From assembly GCA_027310565.1 (NCBI GenBank), contig DAIDAP010000001.1, positions 1 through 64,000 of the forward strand: 64,000 bases of DNA. The letters are read 5' to 3'. Both the position numbers and the translations under genes were made by a program. The number at the start of each line of letters is the position of its first letter. Within the stretch, counting starts at the first letter, position 1. This DNA comes from Chloroflexota bacterium (lineage in GTDB: Bacteria; Chloroflexota; Limnocylindria; P2-11E). Positions 24,101 to 39,100 of the stretch are shown here, in pieces. The notes beneath the pieces are model-generated. The model searched no databases. It had not been told where the DNA came from and saw only the letters and a program-made list of their open reading frames with translations.

Positions 24101-27100
24101 GCGTACATCGGCACGGGCGCGTCGATCACGGCCGGCGGGAACATCGAGGTCCTCGCCTCGTCCGACATCCAGACGCCCGGCGGCCAGGGCCCGACGTACC
24201 TCATCGAGTCGGTCGACACGGCGAACGACACGCTGCACGTGGTCGGCAACGGCCTCAACACGGGCGACACGATCGAGTACGACAACAGCAACGGCAACCC
24301 GGACGCGTGCTCGACGACGACGCCGATCACCGGGCTCACCGGCGCGGAGTGCGCGACCGACAACGAGGGCAACACGTTCATCCTGCGCCGCGCGTACAAC
24401 GTCATCGGCGCCGGCGCCGACGACCTCAGCCTCGGGTCGCAGTTCAACGGCGCGGACGTGAACACGGTCAACGACACGATCACGTTCGGCTCCGCGCACA
24501 ACTTCATCAGCGGCGACCGCGTCGTCTACGCGAAGCCGAGCGGCGGCGCGACGATCGGCGGCCTCGACCTCACCTCGACCGCGTACTACGTGCTCGTCAT
24601 CGACGAGAAGACCATCCGCCTCGTCGCGACGCAGTCGCAGGCGACGGACCCGGACGCGTTCGTGAAGTCCGTCGCCGTCTCGAGCATCTCGGGCTCGACG
24701 CTCACGCTGGCCGGCGGCGGCGGCTTCTCGAGCGGCCAGGCGGTCACCTACACCGCGCCGAAGCCGCTCGATTTCAGCGCGGGCCAGGTCGACGTCAACA
24801 ACGGCAGCGCGGGCAGCACCGCCGACCTCACCGACGTCGCGGCCAACGACAACATCGTCTTCATCGACACGAACGCCGACTCCGCGAACGAAGGCAAGGC
24901 GATCGCGCACGGCTTCGCGAACGGCGACAAGATCATCTACGGCGCGACGAGCGGCGACACGCTGGCCGCGTCGACGATCGCGCCGCTCGTCGACGGCGGG
25001 ATCTACCGCGTCAAGGTCATCAACAGCTCGACCATCCAGCTGAAGCGCAACGACCTGCTCACCACGCAGGTCAACTACGTGCGCCGCACCTCCGGCGGGG
25101 ACCAGATCATCCGCACCGACGGCAACAGCTGGACCGACAGCGGCTTCGGCCTGACGTCCGGCGAGACCCTCCTCATCACCGGCTCGCCGGTGAACAACGG
25201 CACCTGGACCATCGCGAGCGCGAGCGGCGACACGCTCACGCTCACCCAGACGAACCAGGTCACCGGCACGCGCGTCACGACGAGCACGCAGTTCGCGGCC
25301 GTGTCGTGCGGGACGTCGTGCACCGAGTACCGCGTCATCCGCACCGACGCGACGGCGTGGGCGACGAACACGAACTTCACCGGCGGCGGCACGATCGAGG
25401 TCACCGGCGCCGGGTCGAACAACGGCACCTACACCGTCCTGAGCCTCTCCGGCGCGACCTTCGTCGTGAGCCAGCCGGTCACGAACACGACCGTGAGCGC
25501 CACGCTCTCGCGGCCGGTCATGAGCACGTTCGACGAGCCGGTCATCCCGCTCGTCCCGCGGAAGGCCGCGACGCAGACGTCGATCGCCTTCGGCGGGAGC
25601 GCGTCGAACGCGACGTTCACGCGTTCGAGCGGCGGCGACTGGACGAACTTCGACTTCGCGGTCGGCTCGACGATCTCGATCTCGAACTCGACCGGCAACG
25701 ACGGCACCTACACCGTGCTCGCCGGCTCGACCGCCATCACCATCCGCGCGTCGCGCATCGGCGGCGCCGCGATCAGCGGCGGCACACAGTCGAATGTCCG
25801 TATCAGCCTGGTGAAGGGCCCGGTCACCGGCACGCCGCCGACGCAGGTCCAGGGCCACACCTCGACGAACGACGTGCACAGCGTGCTGCGCACCGGCGAC
25901 GTGCCGCTCTCGTACACGAACCTCGGCGGCGGCACCCTCGTCGACGGCCAGACCTACTACGTGGTGGGCGCGTCGGGCAGCGACTTCAGCATCGCGCTCA
26001 CGCCGGGCGGCACGGCGCTCACGTTCTCGACGAGCGGCCTGCGCGCGGGCGCGCTGCACAGCTTCACGCCGACCGTCGACCTCACCTCGGCGCCGGGCGG
26101 CACCGACCACCAGCTGCGCATCGACCTGACCTCGTCGACGGTGAGCGGCACGCAGCGCATCACCGGCGTCGGCGGCGTGCCGCTCGGCAGCACGCTCTCC
26201 GGCAGCGGCGACGGCCTCACCAAGGCCGAGTCGACAGGGTCGGGCGGCGGCTTCGTCGGCGTCGGCAGCAACACCGCGACGACGAACACGAACCCGACCG
26301 TGAAGGCGCGCATCTCGACGGGCGGCGGCGCGCTCGTCGTGGCCGAGGGCGACGTCCGCGTCGAGGCGACCTCGAAGTCGAACAGCCAGGCCTACTCGAG
26401 CAACGCGACCGGCGGCTTCGTCGGCATCGCCGGCGCCGACGCGCGCGGCAACGCTTCGCACACGACCTGGGCGTACATCGACGCGAACGTCCGCATGGTG
26501 GCCGCGGGCGACCTCACGGTGCTCGCGACGAGCGACATCACCGCCACGGCGCAGAGCAAGTCGAGGTCGGGCGGCTTCGTCGGGTACGCCGACGCCGACA
26601 GCCGCGTGAGCATGAACTACGACACCAAGTCGAGCGTGAAGGACGGCGCCGACGTGCTCACCGACGGCAACGCGAAGGTCTGGACCGACGCGCGCACGAA
26701 CGGCGACGCCAACGCGTACGCGAGCGGCATCGGCGCGGGCGGCGACGGCCAGTCGAACACGAACGCGAGCGTCGGGACCGGCAACAGCACCGCCGAGATC
26801 CTGAACGGCGCCGAGCTCGTCGCGAAGCAGATCTCCTTCAAGGCCGGCCTGTCGCTCCTGCGGCTCTTCGCGCATGGCGAGGCGTACGGGGCGGGCTTCT
26901 ACGCCGAGGGCGAGGACGACAGCGACGTGGGCGGCGATATCAACAACACCGTCACCCTCGGCGCGAACACGCTCGTGACCGGGCTCGAGGGCGTGGACCT
27001 CCTCGCGCGCGTCGACGGCGTGAACACGCGGCCCGAGTCGTTCTCGCGCTCGACCGGCCTCTTCGGCTGGGTCTCGAGCGACGCGAACAACGACACCGAC

Positions 27101-30100
27101 ATCGACGCGCGCGTCGACGGTGCCGCCGGCGGCCCGCTCCGCACGTCGCCGGTCGCCGGCGCGGTCGTCACGGCGGGCCCGCGCGCCACGAGCGGCGGCA
27201 TCCTCGAGCACCCATCGGAGTCCGACCACCTCGCGCTGTACATCGACACCAAGCTCGGCTCGAACATCAGCCAGACGTGGAGCGTGCGCGCCAGCAAGCG
27301 CTCGCTGGCGGGCGGCGGGTCGTCCGGCTCGAACAACGCGACTGCGGACGACACCACCGCCTTCAACAGCGACGTGCTCATCCTCTCCGGCCGCTCGCCG
27401 TACCTGTTCGTCGCGAGCAACGGCGGGATCACGGCCGTCGAGGTCACGGCGTACGTCGACGCGGTCAACAACCGCGTCTACGTCGAGGACATCTCCAACC
27501 CCGGCGCCGGCGACGTGGTCGTGCGCTCGAAGTCGGTGAGCGGGAGCACCGGCACGTGGGTGTTCCGCGACACGCTCATGGCGGTCACGATCATCAACGA
27601 GTCGAGCTACGACCTGTATCTGAACAACATCACCGTGCTGGACACGTCGCAGCCGCTCGTGTGGCTGAGCCAGAACGACCCGTCGAGCGCATCGGTGTCG
27701 ATCTCCTTCGACATCCGTCGCGACCAGGCGCCGACGGTCATCGACATCCGCAACCTGTCGAGCTCGAACGTCCTGTTCAACGGGACCGTCGAGAACCCGA
27801 TCGGCATCACGAGCGTCGAGAACACCGGCGGCGACATCCGCTCGACGCGGTCGCGCGACGTGTCGTCGGGCGGTCGCGTCTCACTCATCCGCACGAACAT
27901 CCTGCGCATCGACGCGGACGCGGGCGACGTCGGTCAGGGCCCGAGTCAGCGGCTGAACGTCGACATCGTCGACGCGACGGGCGTGCCGCGCGGCACGACG
28001 TTCCGCACCGGCCGTGTCTCGCCGATCACGAACGCGATCTACCTCGGGTACGAGCAGCAGTTCTTCACGGGCGAGCTCGTGCGCTACACCGCCGCGGACA
28101 CGTTCAACGAGCTGACGAACGGCGGCTACTACGTCGTGCTCGTCCAGAACGACGGCATCTCGATCAAGCTCGCGAACACCGCGCCGCCGAACACGCCGAT
28201 CGTCCTCACGGTGTCGTCGTCCGCGACGCTCGCGACGCACACGCTGACGCCGGTCACCCGCTTCAGCGTCGACGCGCCGTACGGCGCGGCGTGGCTCGAC
28301 GTGGAGGCGCACCGGCGCAACGGCGGCGGCGGGACCTACACGGTCGTCGTCGACGACATCGCGACGCGGGACGACGCCGACCTGCGCCTGCAGGTGAGCG
28401 TCAGCGACCCCGGCACGGGCAGCTCGGGCGGCGTGCTCGTGAAGTACGCGGGCGGCCCCGGCGCCGGCGTCACGCGCTACACGCACTTCCTCTCGCCGGA
28501 CGGCAGCGCGCCGCTCGTCGCCCCCGGCTTCGGCCTCGGCGCGACCGAGACGCAGGTGACGAGCACGTACGACTTCCGCCAGCTCGACTCGAGCGGCAAC
28601 CGGACGCTGCCCGGCATCACCTCGACGGACGGGAACATCATCGTCACATCCGTCCGGACGGCGACGGCCGCGCCGTTCACCAACGTCGTCGGCATCTTCG
28701 AGGGCTCGTCCGCCGGCACGGTCGGCACCGCCGGCGCGAAGCGCATCGACGTGCTCACGAACGGATTCATCACGCTGTACGAGCAGTCGGGCGACCTCCG
28801 GGCCGGCCGCATCACGTCGACCGCGGACGACGTGATCCTGTACTCGCCGGCGCGCATCGTCGACGCGACGGGTGACCTGACGCCGAGCGCGGAGGCAGAC
28901 GTCGCCGGTGTGAACATCACGATGTGCGCGTCGACGATCCGTCCGTCGAGCCTCGAGACGCGCACCGCGGACGACGCGGGCTGCGCGACGAACGGCGGGC
29001 TGCTGGGCGGCATCGGCGAGCCGACGAACTTCCTCGAGATCGACGTGGACGTGCTCAACGGTGCGCCGCTCGGCGTGCTCCGCGCCTACGACACCTTCGC
29101 GGCCTCGACCCTCGGCGTGTACCTCACCGAGACGAGCGGCGACATGAAGATCGACACGGTCGACACCAAGGGCGACGCCTCTCTCGTCACGCTCTCCGGC
29201 TCGCTCGTCGACGCCCGGGGCGGCGGCTCGGGCGACAACACGCCGACGTCGCTCTTCAACGTGCGCGCGAACAACGTATGGCTCGACGCGAACGGCGGCA
29301 GCGTCGGCACGCCGGCCGGCACGCCCGACGCGACCGGCAACGACCTCAAGATCGACTCCGGCTGGCTCGCGACGAGCATCGTCGGCGCCGAGGCCGACCA
29401 GAGCATCTACCTCACCGAGACGCTCGGCGCGCTCCGCCTGCGGCTCGCGCAGGCGCTCGCCGGGGACATCCGCCTCACGGTCCGCGAGAGCGCGGCCCAG
29501 GGCGAGGACCTCGTCCTGCTCCAGCCGACCGGCACGATCCTCGTGGTCGAGAACGCGCCGCGCACGATCCCGCACGGCCTCGTGAACGCGCCCGCGGGCT
29601 GGGTCCTGCTGCGCGTCGGCGACAACGTCACCCTCGGCAACACCGCGCCGATCGCGACCTCCATCTCGGACGCCGCGGGCAACACGCAGGTGCTCGCCGG
29701 CGAGTGGATCGACGTCTACGGCGACTTCGGCGACCTGGACGCCGGCTGGGGCAGCGTGATGACGCTCCACGGCACGATCACGCCCGGCACGCTCACGGGC
29801 GCGTGCGCGGGCGCGATCGACCCGGCGGTGCGCACGTGCAACCTGACGCGCATCTTCGGCAACGGCGACGCCGACACGTTCGACTTCGAGCAGACGTACC
29901 TCGGCGGCAAGACCCGCGTGTACGGCTCGAACACGCCGACGCCGTACGCGACGCCGATCCCGGCGACCGCGCCGCTCTGCGGGTCCGGCCGCACCTGCGA
30001 CGACCTGTTCCTGGTGAAGCAGCTCCAGACCATGAACGTCGCCGCCGGCCACACCCTGACCCTCGACGGCCAGGAGAGCGGCGACACGTACCTCGTCTAC

Positions 30101-33100
30101 ACGTCGGGCAGCCGGGGCGCCAGCCGCGACTACGTCATCAACGTGCTCGACACCGGGGCGCCCGCCGACGGCGTCGACTACCTGGCGATCTGCGGCGCCG
30201 ACACGACCGACGGCCCGGCGATCGGCGCCGGGCAGCGCTGCGACTACGCGACACGGCTCGCGCCGCAGCCCGCCCCGACCGACCCGACGCAGACCCTGGT
30301 TGACGACATCTGGCTGCTGCGCCGCACCTCGTACATCGCGTTCGGCGCCCAGACGACGCCGAACGAGGTCGCCGACCGGCCGGCGTTCGTCGCCCTGCTG
30401 CACACCACGCTGGACGTCGCCTCACCCGCGGGCACGGCGATCACGCCGTCCTTCGACGTCGAGCGCGTCAACTACGACACGGCGATCAACGGCCGGCTCG
30501 AGGTCTACGGGCTCGGCGGGAACGACTACTACGCCGTCGACGACAACAGCGCGATCACCACGCTCGACGGCGGCGCCGGGAACGACACGTTCCAGATCGG
30601 CCAGATCTACGGCACCAAGCGCGACTCGCGGCCCAGCACCGCCGAGGGCGGCTCCTACGCGCTCGGCGACACCAGCGGCGGCTCGCTGACGCCGCAGGAC
30701 GTCTTCGGCACCGTCGCCACGACGAGAGGCTGGCTGTCGGCCGGCTCGAGCCAGCCGCTCGTCGCCAAGGGCGGCACCGGCGACGACAGCTTCACCGTCT
30801 ACTCGAACCAGGCCACGCTGCGCCTGGAGGGCGAGGACGACAACGACCTCTTCGTCGTGCGCGCCTTCGCGCTCGCGCAGACCACCGGCACCTGCGGCGG
30901 CCCGCTCGGCGTGAACGACACCTCGTGCCGGATCGTGTGGATCTCGGCCGAGGACCAGGTCGCCATGCCGCGCCTGACCAGCGGCTTCTCGACCGCGGCC
31001 GAGTCCGACATCCGCACCGGCGCCGGCAACAACCAGGTCGAGTACAACATCAACGCGCCGGTCTCGATCGACGGCGGCAACGGCTTCGACAAGGTCGTCA
31101 TCCTCGGCACCGAGTACGCCGACCACATCGTCGTCACCTTCAAGGCGATCTACGGCGCCGGCCTGTCGGTGACGTACGCGAACGTCGAGGTTCTCGAGGT
31201 CGACGCGCTCGAGGGCGACGACACCATCGACGTCCTCTCGACGCAGCCGTTCGTCCTCACTCGCGTCATCGGCGGCCTGGGGAACGACACGATCAACGTG
31301 GCCGGCGACGTCGCGGGCGACGTCGTATCGCGCAACCTCGAGGGCACGACCGGGACGATCAACCACATCGTGAAGTCGGCGGACGAGATGTACGACGGCC
31401 TGCTCGCCGACGGCATCGACCTCTCCGTGGCGCGGCCGACGCGGGGCGCGGTGGTCGTCACCGAGACCGCCGGCTTCAGCGCGGTGCGCGAGGCGGGGTG
31501 CTTCTCGCTCACCTCCACGACCTGCATCCGCGCGCTCGACTCGTACGACGTGCGCCTGGCGACGGCGCCGACGCAGAACGTCTACGTGACCGTGTCGGCG
31601 ACGCTGACCGGCCAGGAGGAGCAGTCGAACGGCGACACGTTCCTCATCACCACGGGCGCCGTGCCGGGCGCGCCGGGCGCCTTCACGCGCACCATCACCG
31701 TGAACGGGTCGCCGGCCGTCGTGCCGGTGCGCGCGGTCGTGCTCACCTTCACGCCGGGCAACTGGAGCACGCCGCAGAACGTGTACCTCTTTGCGGTGGA
31801 CGACGCGCGTCCGGAGGGCGACCGCGTGGTCGTGTCCGCGCAGTCGGTCATCAGCCGCGACCAGGCGTTCAACGCCGCCGCGGTCCGCAACGTCGAGGTC
31901 AAGGTCATGGACGACGACCTCGCCGGCATCGTGACGATCGAGCGCGACGCCGGCGGAGAGCCGGACAACACGTCCATCGTCCTCGAGGGCCCCGGCGCGC
32001 CGTACGAGGTGACCGACCAGGTCGACGTCACGCTCGCGAAGGCGCCCACGCCCGACACGACGGGCGGCCCGACGACGACCGTCGTGCTCGTCACGCCGTC
32101 GGACAACCGCATCTGCCTCGCGTCCGCCGACCCGCGCTTCGCCGCGGCCGACGGAAGCTGCCCGGTCGGCGGCACGACGTACACGCTCACCTACACCGCG
32201 GCGGACTGGAGCTCCCCGGTCAACCTCGTCCTGCGCGCGCGCGACGACTTCGTCGCCCAGGACCCGCGCAGCACGACGCTCGAGTACACGATCCTCGGCT
32301 CGTCGAGCGCGACGGACTACCTGCGTCCGCCGTTCGCGAGCTACCCGGACCTGCCGGTGCGGTCGCGCGTCGACGTCATGTCCATCGACGACGAGACGCC
32401 CGGCGTGTTCCTCCTCGAGTCCGGCGGCCGCACGCTCGTCCAGTGCGGCTCCACCTGCGGTCTGGCGGGAACCGGCGATTCCTACACGGTCCGCCTCACC
32501 AAGGCGCCGACCGGCGACGTGACCATCGCGGTCGTCACCGACGGCCAGACCGACGTGACCACGGGCGGCCGCCTGTCGCTCGCCGACGTGGGCGGCACCC
32601 GCGCGACCCAGCTCTTCGCCGGCAACGTGACGGCGTCGGGCACGACGCTCGCGCGCGGCGCCGGCGCGGACCTCGGCTCGTTCATCGACGACGGCTTCGC
32701 GGCGGGTCAGACCGTCCGCGTGACGATCGGCGGCTCGCCGGTCGACGCGCGCATCACCGCGATCTCGTCCGACGGCAAGTCCATGACGCTCGACACGGCG
32801 GTCTCCGGCTCCGGCGCCGCGAGCATCGCGGTGCTGAGCGACCGCGGCATCTACACCGGCTCGCTCACCTACACCGCCTCCGACGCGTCGGACACCTCCG
32901 CGACAGGGAACGGCGGCTCGCTCGTCCGCACCGACGGGAAGAGCTGGCTCGACTCCGGCTTCATCGAGGGGCAGCTCATCCGGATCAACGGCGTGAGCGG
33001 CGTGTTCAAGATCGAGTCCATCACCGACGCCGTCGCCGGCTCGGGCGACCTCGACAAGGCCATCCTCACCGCGGCGCTGCCGTCGGGCGGAGCGCTCGCG

Positions 33101-36100
33101 GCCGGCGCGACCGCGAACGTGATGCAGGTCGCGCAGCAGGTCACGTTCACGCCGAGCAACTGGTACGCGCAGGTCACCGTGCCGCTCCTCGCGGACCCGG
33201 CCTACGACCTGCAGCCGGGCCGCGGCGACCTCAAGACGTTCCCGAAGCGCAAGCACCTGCTCTCCGGCATCCGCGGCCCGCTGGCGGTCGAGGGTGGCGT
33301 CACCGCCGCCGACCGCTCGCTGAAGCGCGCGGTGCTGCTGCCCGGCGAGGCCAACGCCGCGCCGTTCCAGGTCGCGGCGCAGCCGCCGGAGTGGCAGATG
33401 ATCGACACGCTCAACGTCTTCGCCGACGGCAGCCGCGAGAACCTCGTGGGCGAGATGACGTCGACCGCGATCACCGGCCTCAACATGACGCAGCCGCTCG
33501 ACCTGCGCGCGTACTGCGGCACCCGCCCGTGCCCGTTCGGCGAGCCCGGCGTCTACCCGGGCGGCATCTCCTACGGGACGATCTCGCTGGACGCGAACGG
33601 CGGGTTCCAGACGGACGGCAACGCCTCGACGATCGAGGTCCTGAACCTCTTCCTCGGCGAGGGCAACGACACCTTCACCGTCACCTCGACGCTCGTGCCG
33701 GCGCTCGAGCTCGCGAACAACGGCACGCCGCGCGCCGCGGCGCACGGCGGCATCACCACCGTGCACGGCGGCGGCAACAGCGCGCTCCGGATCACCGGCA
33801 CGTTCGACACCGGCGCCGGCGCGATCACGCGCACCGACGGCGTCGACTGGACGACCCAGGGCTTCGCCGTCGGCCAGCAGATCACGACGACCGGCGCGAT
33901 CGCGGGCTCGTTCACGATCACCGGCGTCGCCGGCTCGGACTACGGCCCGAACAGCATGCTGCTCGTGACGCAGAGCGAGGGCGCGCCGCTCTCCGCGCAG
34001 GCCGGCGCGGCCTCCACGGTCAGCGTGCGTGACCAGCTCGCGGCGCTCGGGGCCTTCGACCTCGCGGGCAACGCGGTCGTCCGCCGCGACGGCCAGCCGT
34101 GGCAGGCGCTCGGGTTCGCCGCCGGCCAGCGCGTGACGATCGCGGTCGCCGGGGTCGGCGTCCGCACGGTGACCGGCTTCGGCAACTCGGCGTACGGCGA
34201 CGGCACGGCGCTCCTGGTGGACGGCGCGGCCATGACCGCGACGGACGCGTCGGGCACCGTGGCCGCCACCGACCGCATGCCGTCCGGCAACGTGCGCATG
34301 GGCGGCGACCGGATCGTCGTCACCGGCGGCGCGTCCACGACGGCCGCGGGTGGCCCGGCCTCGCCGCTCGTGGTCTACGGCGACACCTCGCAGGACGGGA
34401 CGTGGTACGCGGGCCGCACCGACGTCATGTCGCTCGGCATCTTCGGCGACAAGCCGTTCGCGCACGAGGAGGGCGTGCCGGTCACGATCAGCGTGTCCGG
34501 CGACGGCCTCACCGGCACGATCACGCGCGGCGACGGCAGGGCCTGGGTCGACACCGGCTTCGCGGTCGGCGCCCAGCTCGCGGTGAACGGCGTCCTCTAC
34601 GGGACGATCAGCCGGACCTCGGCGAGCGTGTGCGCGGCGGTCGCGACGGGCTGCACGACGATCCCGGCGAACGTCATCAAGCTCACCGCCCTCACCGCGG
34701 ACTTCGCGGCCGGCGGCGGGACGAAGGACTTCCGCGTCCGGAACCGCGTCGGCAACGGCGCGCCGTTCTTCGTGTACCCGCTCGCGACGGCGTTCGCGAA
34801 CCCGGGCAACGACGTCATCGACGCGAGCGCCGCGTTCTCGGCGTCGCCGGCCGGCGCGCTGCCGACCGTCGGCATCACCGCCTACGGCGGCGCGGGCGAC
34901 GACCTGATCCTCGGCACGCAGACCGGCGACCACCTCGCCGGCGGCTCGGGCGACGACCGCATCGAGGGCGGGCGCGGCGTCGACCTCATCTACGGCGACG
35001 ACGGCGTCAACGTGAACGTCATCACGCGCGTGCTCACGCCCGTGTGGCAGAACACCTCGGCGAAGCCAAACGCCGACCTGCTCGAGGCCGGCCGCGACGT
35101 CCTCTACGGCGAGGGCCCGCGCGCGGTCCGGACGACCGTCCAGGACGACGACGCCGACGTGATCTTCGGTGACTTCGGCGAGGTCCTGCAGGACACCCTC
35201 GGCGCGCGCGACACGACGCGCGTCCAGACCGGGCTGCAGCGCATCCAGACCACCCAGGTCGCGTCGCTGCGCAACGTGGAGTCGCGCGCCCTCCAGGAGG
35301 GCGCCGACGACACGATGTACGGCAACGTCGGCCGCGACGTCCTGGTGGGCGGCCCCGGCTCGGACGCGATCGACGGCGGCGTCAACGACGACCTCGTGTT
35401 CGGCGACAACGTCGTGCTCGCGTGGCGCGACCGCGACATCACGACGACGCGGTTCCAGACGCTCAGCGGCACGCGCCTGTACAGCCGCACCGACCTCGAC
35501 GGCGCGAACGCGTCGATCAGCTACGACAACTCGGGCCAGCTCCTCGTCAACGGGACCGCGCGCGCCTACCGCACGCCGGACCAGAACTACCCGTGGTGGG
35601 CCGAGTACCTGCTCGCGAACCTGTACCAGAACGCGTCCATGGACGCCGGGCTCACCGGCGCGGGCTCGTTCGGAAACGACTACATCGCCGGCGGCGCGGG
35701 CCACGACATGGCCTTCGGGCAGCTCGGGAACGACACGATCCAGGGCGACGGCTCGATCGACTTCATCTCGGCGTGGCCATACAACGCCGGCCGCGTCGGC
35801 GCCGTCCGCACGCCGGCCGGCTGCGCCGGCAGCGTCTGCGACTACACCGGCCCGCTCACCATCTGGCCGTCGTTCGAGGCCGCGACGGACGGCGACGACT
35901 ACATCGAGGGCGGCGCGGGCGCCGACGTCGCCTTCGGGAACCTCGGACAGGACGACATCGTCGGCGGCTCGTCGTCCTTCTTCAGCCTGATCACGCCGTT
36001 CCAGCGTCCGGACAAGGGCGACCTGCTCTTCGGTGGCGCGGGCACGCGCGTCGGCCGCAACGACGAGACCGTGTTCGCGACCGACGCGCACTCGCGCGAC

Positions 36101-39100
36101 GCGGACGTCATCGTCGGCGACAACGGCAACATCGTCCGCATCGTCGGGACGAGCGGCGCCGACGCGAACCCGCTCGCCTCGCCGCTGCGCTTCGTCTACG
36201 ACAATTACGGCGGCCGCGGCATCGTGGTCCGCGGCGTCACGCTCATCGACTACACACCGGGCGGCCCGGACTTCCGTCCCGACCTGTTCGCGCTCGGCGC
36301 GGGCTGCAACGGCCTCGTCATGAGCGTCGACATCGGCTGCGGCGACGAGCTGCACGGCGAGTCCGGCGACGACACGCTGTACGGCGGCGCGGGCGCCGAC
36401 GTCTTCTTCGGCGACGCGCAGGACGACGACATCATCGGCGGCTGGGGCAACGACTGGATGTCGGGCGGCACCGGCCAGGACGGCATCCTCGGCGACGACG
36501 GACGCATCTTCACCAGCCGCAACAACGCGACGGTCGGCGAGCCGCTCTACGGCGTCGCGCCGCTCCTGGCGACGGACCCGGACACGCGCTTCAGCAACGG
36601 GAACGTGCTGGACGAGCTCATCTACACGCCCGGCAACGTCCAGATCACGACGATCAACCTCGCCGGCCGGCTGAACAAGGCCTTCGACGTCACGCCGTTC
36701 AACCTGCGGCCGAACGCGCTCGGCGCGGACGATCCGTTCTTCCGTCCGGGCTTCGCCGACGACATCGTCTACGGCGGCCTCGGCAGCGACTTCCTGCACG
36801 GCGGCTCGGGCGACGACGCCATCAGCGGCGCCGAGGCGCTCGTGGAGTCCTACGGTCAGCGCTACGACGAGGCCACCGGCCTGCCGGTCGGCGTCGTGCG
36901 CAGCGACTGGACCACGCCGTACAACGCCGGGAACATGCTGCGCTTCGGCGCCGACGCCGACGCGTGGCACAGCAACCAGCACGTCGCCTCGCGCCTGGGC
37001 GAGTTCGCCCTCTACGACGAGTACGACCCGCGCCGCATCGTCCGGCTGAACGACGACGGCACGAAGGTCACGAGCGGCGCCGGCGGCAGGGAGTTCTTCC
37101 TGAACTTCGTGTCGAACGAGGGCGTCGTGCGGCCGGCGGGCACCAGCCCGGACGGCGTCCCGTACCCGTCGGTCTGGGACGACGGCGCCGACGCGATCTT
37201 CGGCGGCCTCGGCAACGACTGGTCCGTCGGCGGCACCGGCAAGGACACGATCTTCGCCGGCTGGGGCAACGATCTGTCCAACGCCGACGACCGGCTCGGC
37301 ACGACCGGCGCGACCGACGAGGCGCCGGACACCGCGCCGACCTACGAGGACCGCGTGTACGGCGGCGCCGGGCTCGACGTCCTCATCGGCAACACCGGCG
37401 GCGACCGGCTCATCGACTGGGTCGGCGAGTTCAACTCGTACATCGTCCCGTTCGCGCCCTTCGGCATCGCGACGGTGAGCCGCCAGGTGCCGCCGATGCT
37501 CTACGAGTTCCTGTACGCCCTGTCGAAGAGCATGGGCGCCGACCCGACGCGCACCGCCGAGACCGGCAACGACGCGGCGCGCAACGGCGAGCCGGACGGC
37601 GAGATCGGCCTCATCACGCAGAAGGACAAGGGCCTGTGGCAGACGCAGACCGGCGGCCCGACCGACCCGCAGCCGGGCAACATCCCGGGCGGCAAGCGCG
37701 ACGTGCTCCGGTCCGCCGACTTCAACGACGGCTCGGTCTCGTCGTTCGCCGTCGACAGCGGCTCGTTCAGCGTGGTGAACGGCGCCCTGTCGGTGACGGC
37801 GACGAGCACGAGCGGCGACGCGGTGGCGGTCTTCTACCAGGACGACTACCTGCCGATCTACTACGAGGTCCAGGCGTCGGTGAACACCGCGAAGCCGCTC
37901 GCCGGGTACAAGGCGAACTCGTACGTCATCTTCGACTACTTCTCGCCGACCGACTTCAAGTTCGCCGGCATCGACATCTCGACGAACAAGGTGGTCCTAG
38001 GCCACCGCGCGTCGTGGGGCTGGGCCGTCGACGCGCAGACCCCCTATCAGCTCAAGCCGGAGACCAACTACGGTCTGCTCATCCAGGTGAACGGCACGGC
38101 GGTGTACGTGAACGTCGACAGCAAGAAGACGTTCTCCTACACGTACGCGCCGCGCATGATCGACGGCGAGGCGAACGGCCTGAACAAGGGCCTCGTCGGC
38201 GTCGGGTCCGACCAGTCGAAGGGCGCGGTCGACAATATCGCCCTGCAGATCGTGCAGCCGGAGATCACGATCGACCGCACCGAGACCTACGACGACGGCG
38301 CGGCGAACCTCGCGGCGCAGCCGCAGACCGGGTCGTGGAGCGTGAGCGGCGGCCGCGAGACCGGCACCGCCGCCGCCGGCGCGACGGCGATCCAGACCGT
38401 GGACCTCGGCAACACGCGCGGCCTCTCCACCGAGTCGTACGTGGAGCTCAGCACGAACGTGAAGACCGCGGTGAGCGGCGGCATCGTGTTCGACCAGTAC
38501 GGCGCGACCGACTACAAGCTCGTCTCCGTGGACGTCGCCGCGCAGCGCATCGTCATCGGCCACGTGAGCCCGCGGAGCGGGTACGTGGTCGACGCCTACA
38601 TCGCGAAGGCGCTCTCGGCCACGACCGACTACACGCTCCAGCTCTCGCTCAAGGGCGCGTCGGTGGCGGTCACGCTCTCCGGCGCGTACGTGACGACCTG
38701 GGGCTTCAACGGCGCGGTCGTCGACGGTGCCTACGGCCTGGTGGCCCGCGGCGGCTCGGCCTCCTTCGACAACACCCGCTTCCGCACCGACGACCGCGCG
38801 TTCGCGCAGCCCGGCAGCGTCCTCTCCGCGAGCGGCACCTTCTCGGGAAGGAGCGCGCCGCCGGCGGACGAGGGTGCGCTCCCGGCGCTCCTCGATCAGG
38901 CCAAGGCGTACTGGTCGGCGCGGCTGGGCATCCCGCTCGCGTCCCTGGACGACGTGCGCATCGCCGCGGCCGACCTGCCGGGCCTCGAGCTCGCGGTCGT
39001 CGTGGGGCGGACGATCTACATCGACCGCGACGGCGCGGGCCGCGGCTGGACGACGACGACCCTCACCGACACGATCACCCAGGCGCTCGGCCGCATCCTC

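Noticed and set aside
30422-36982. A minus-strand open frame of about 2,190 codons
   Set aside because: Antisense shadow with extreme Arg/Val/Asp content and no domain signature, opposite well-supported RTX and Calx-beta coding.
34790-37430. RTX toxin (haemolysin) identity
   Set aside because: Only calcium-binding repeats are present. No pore-forming or acyltransferase-activated domain and no secretion genes are visible.
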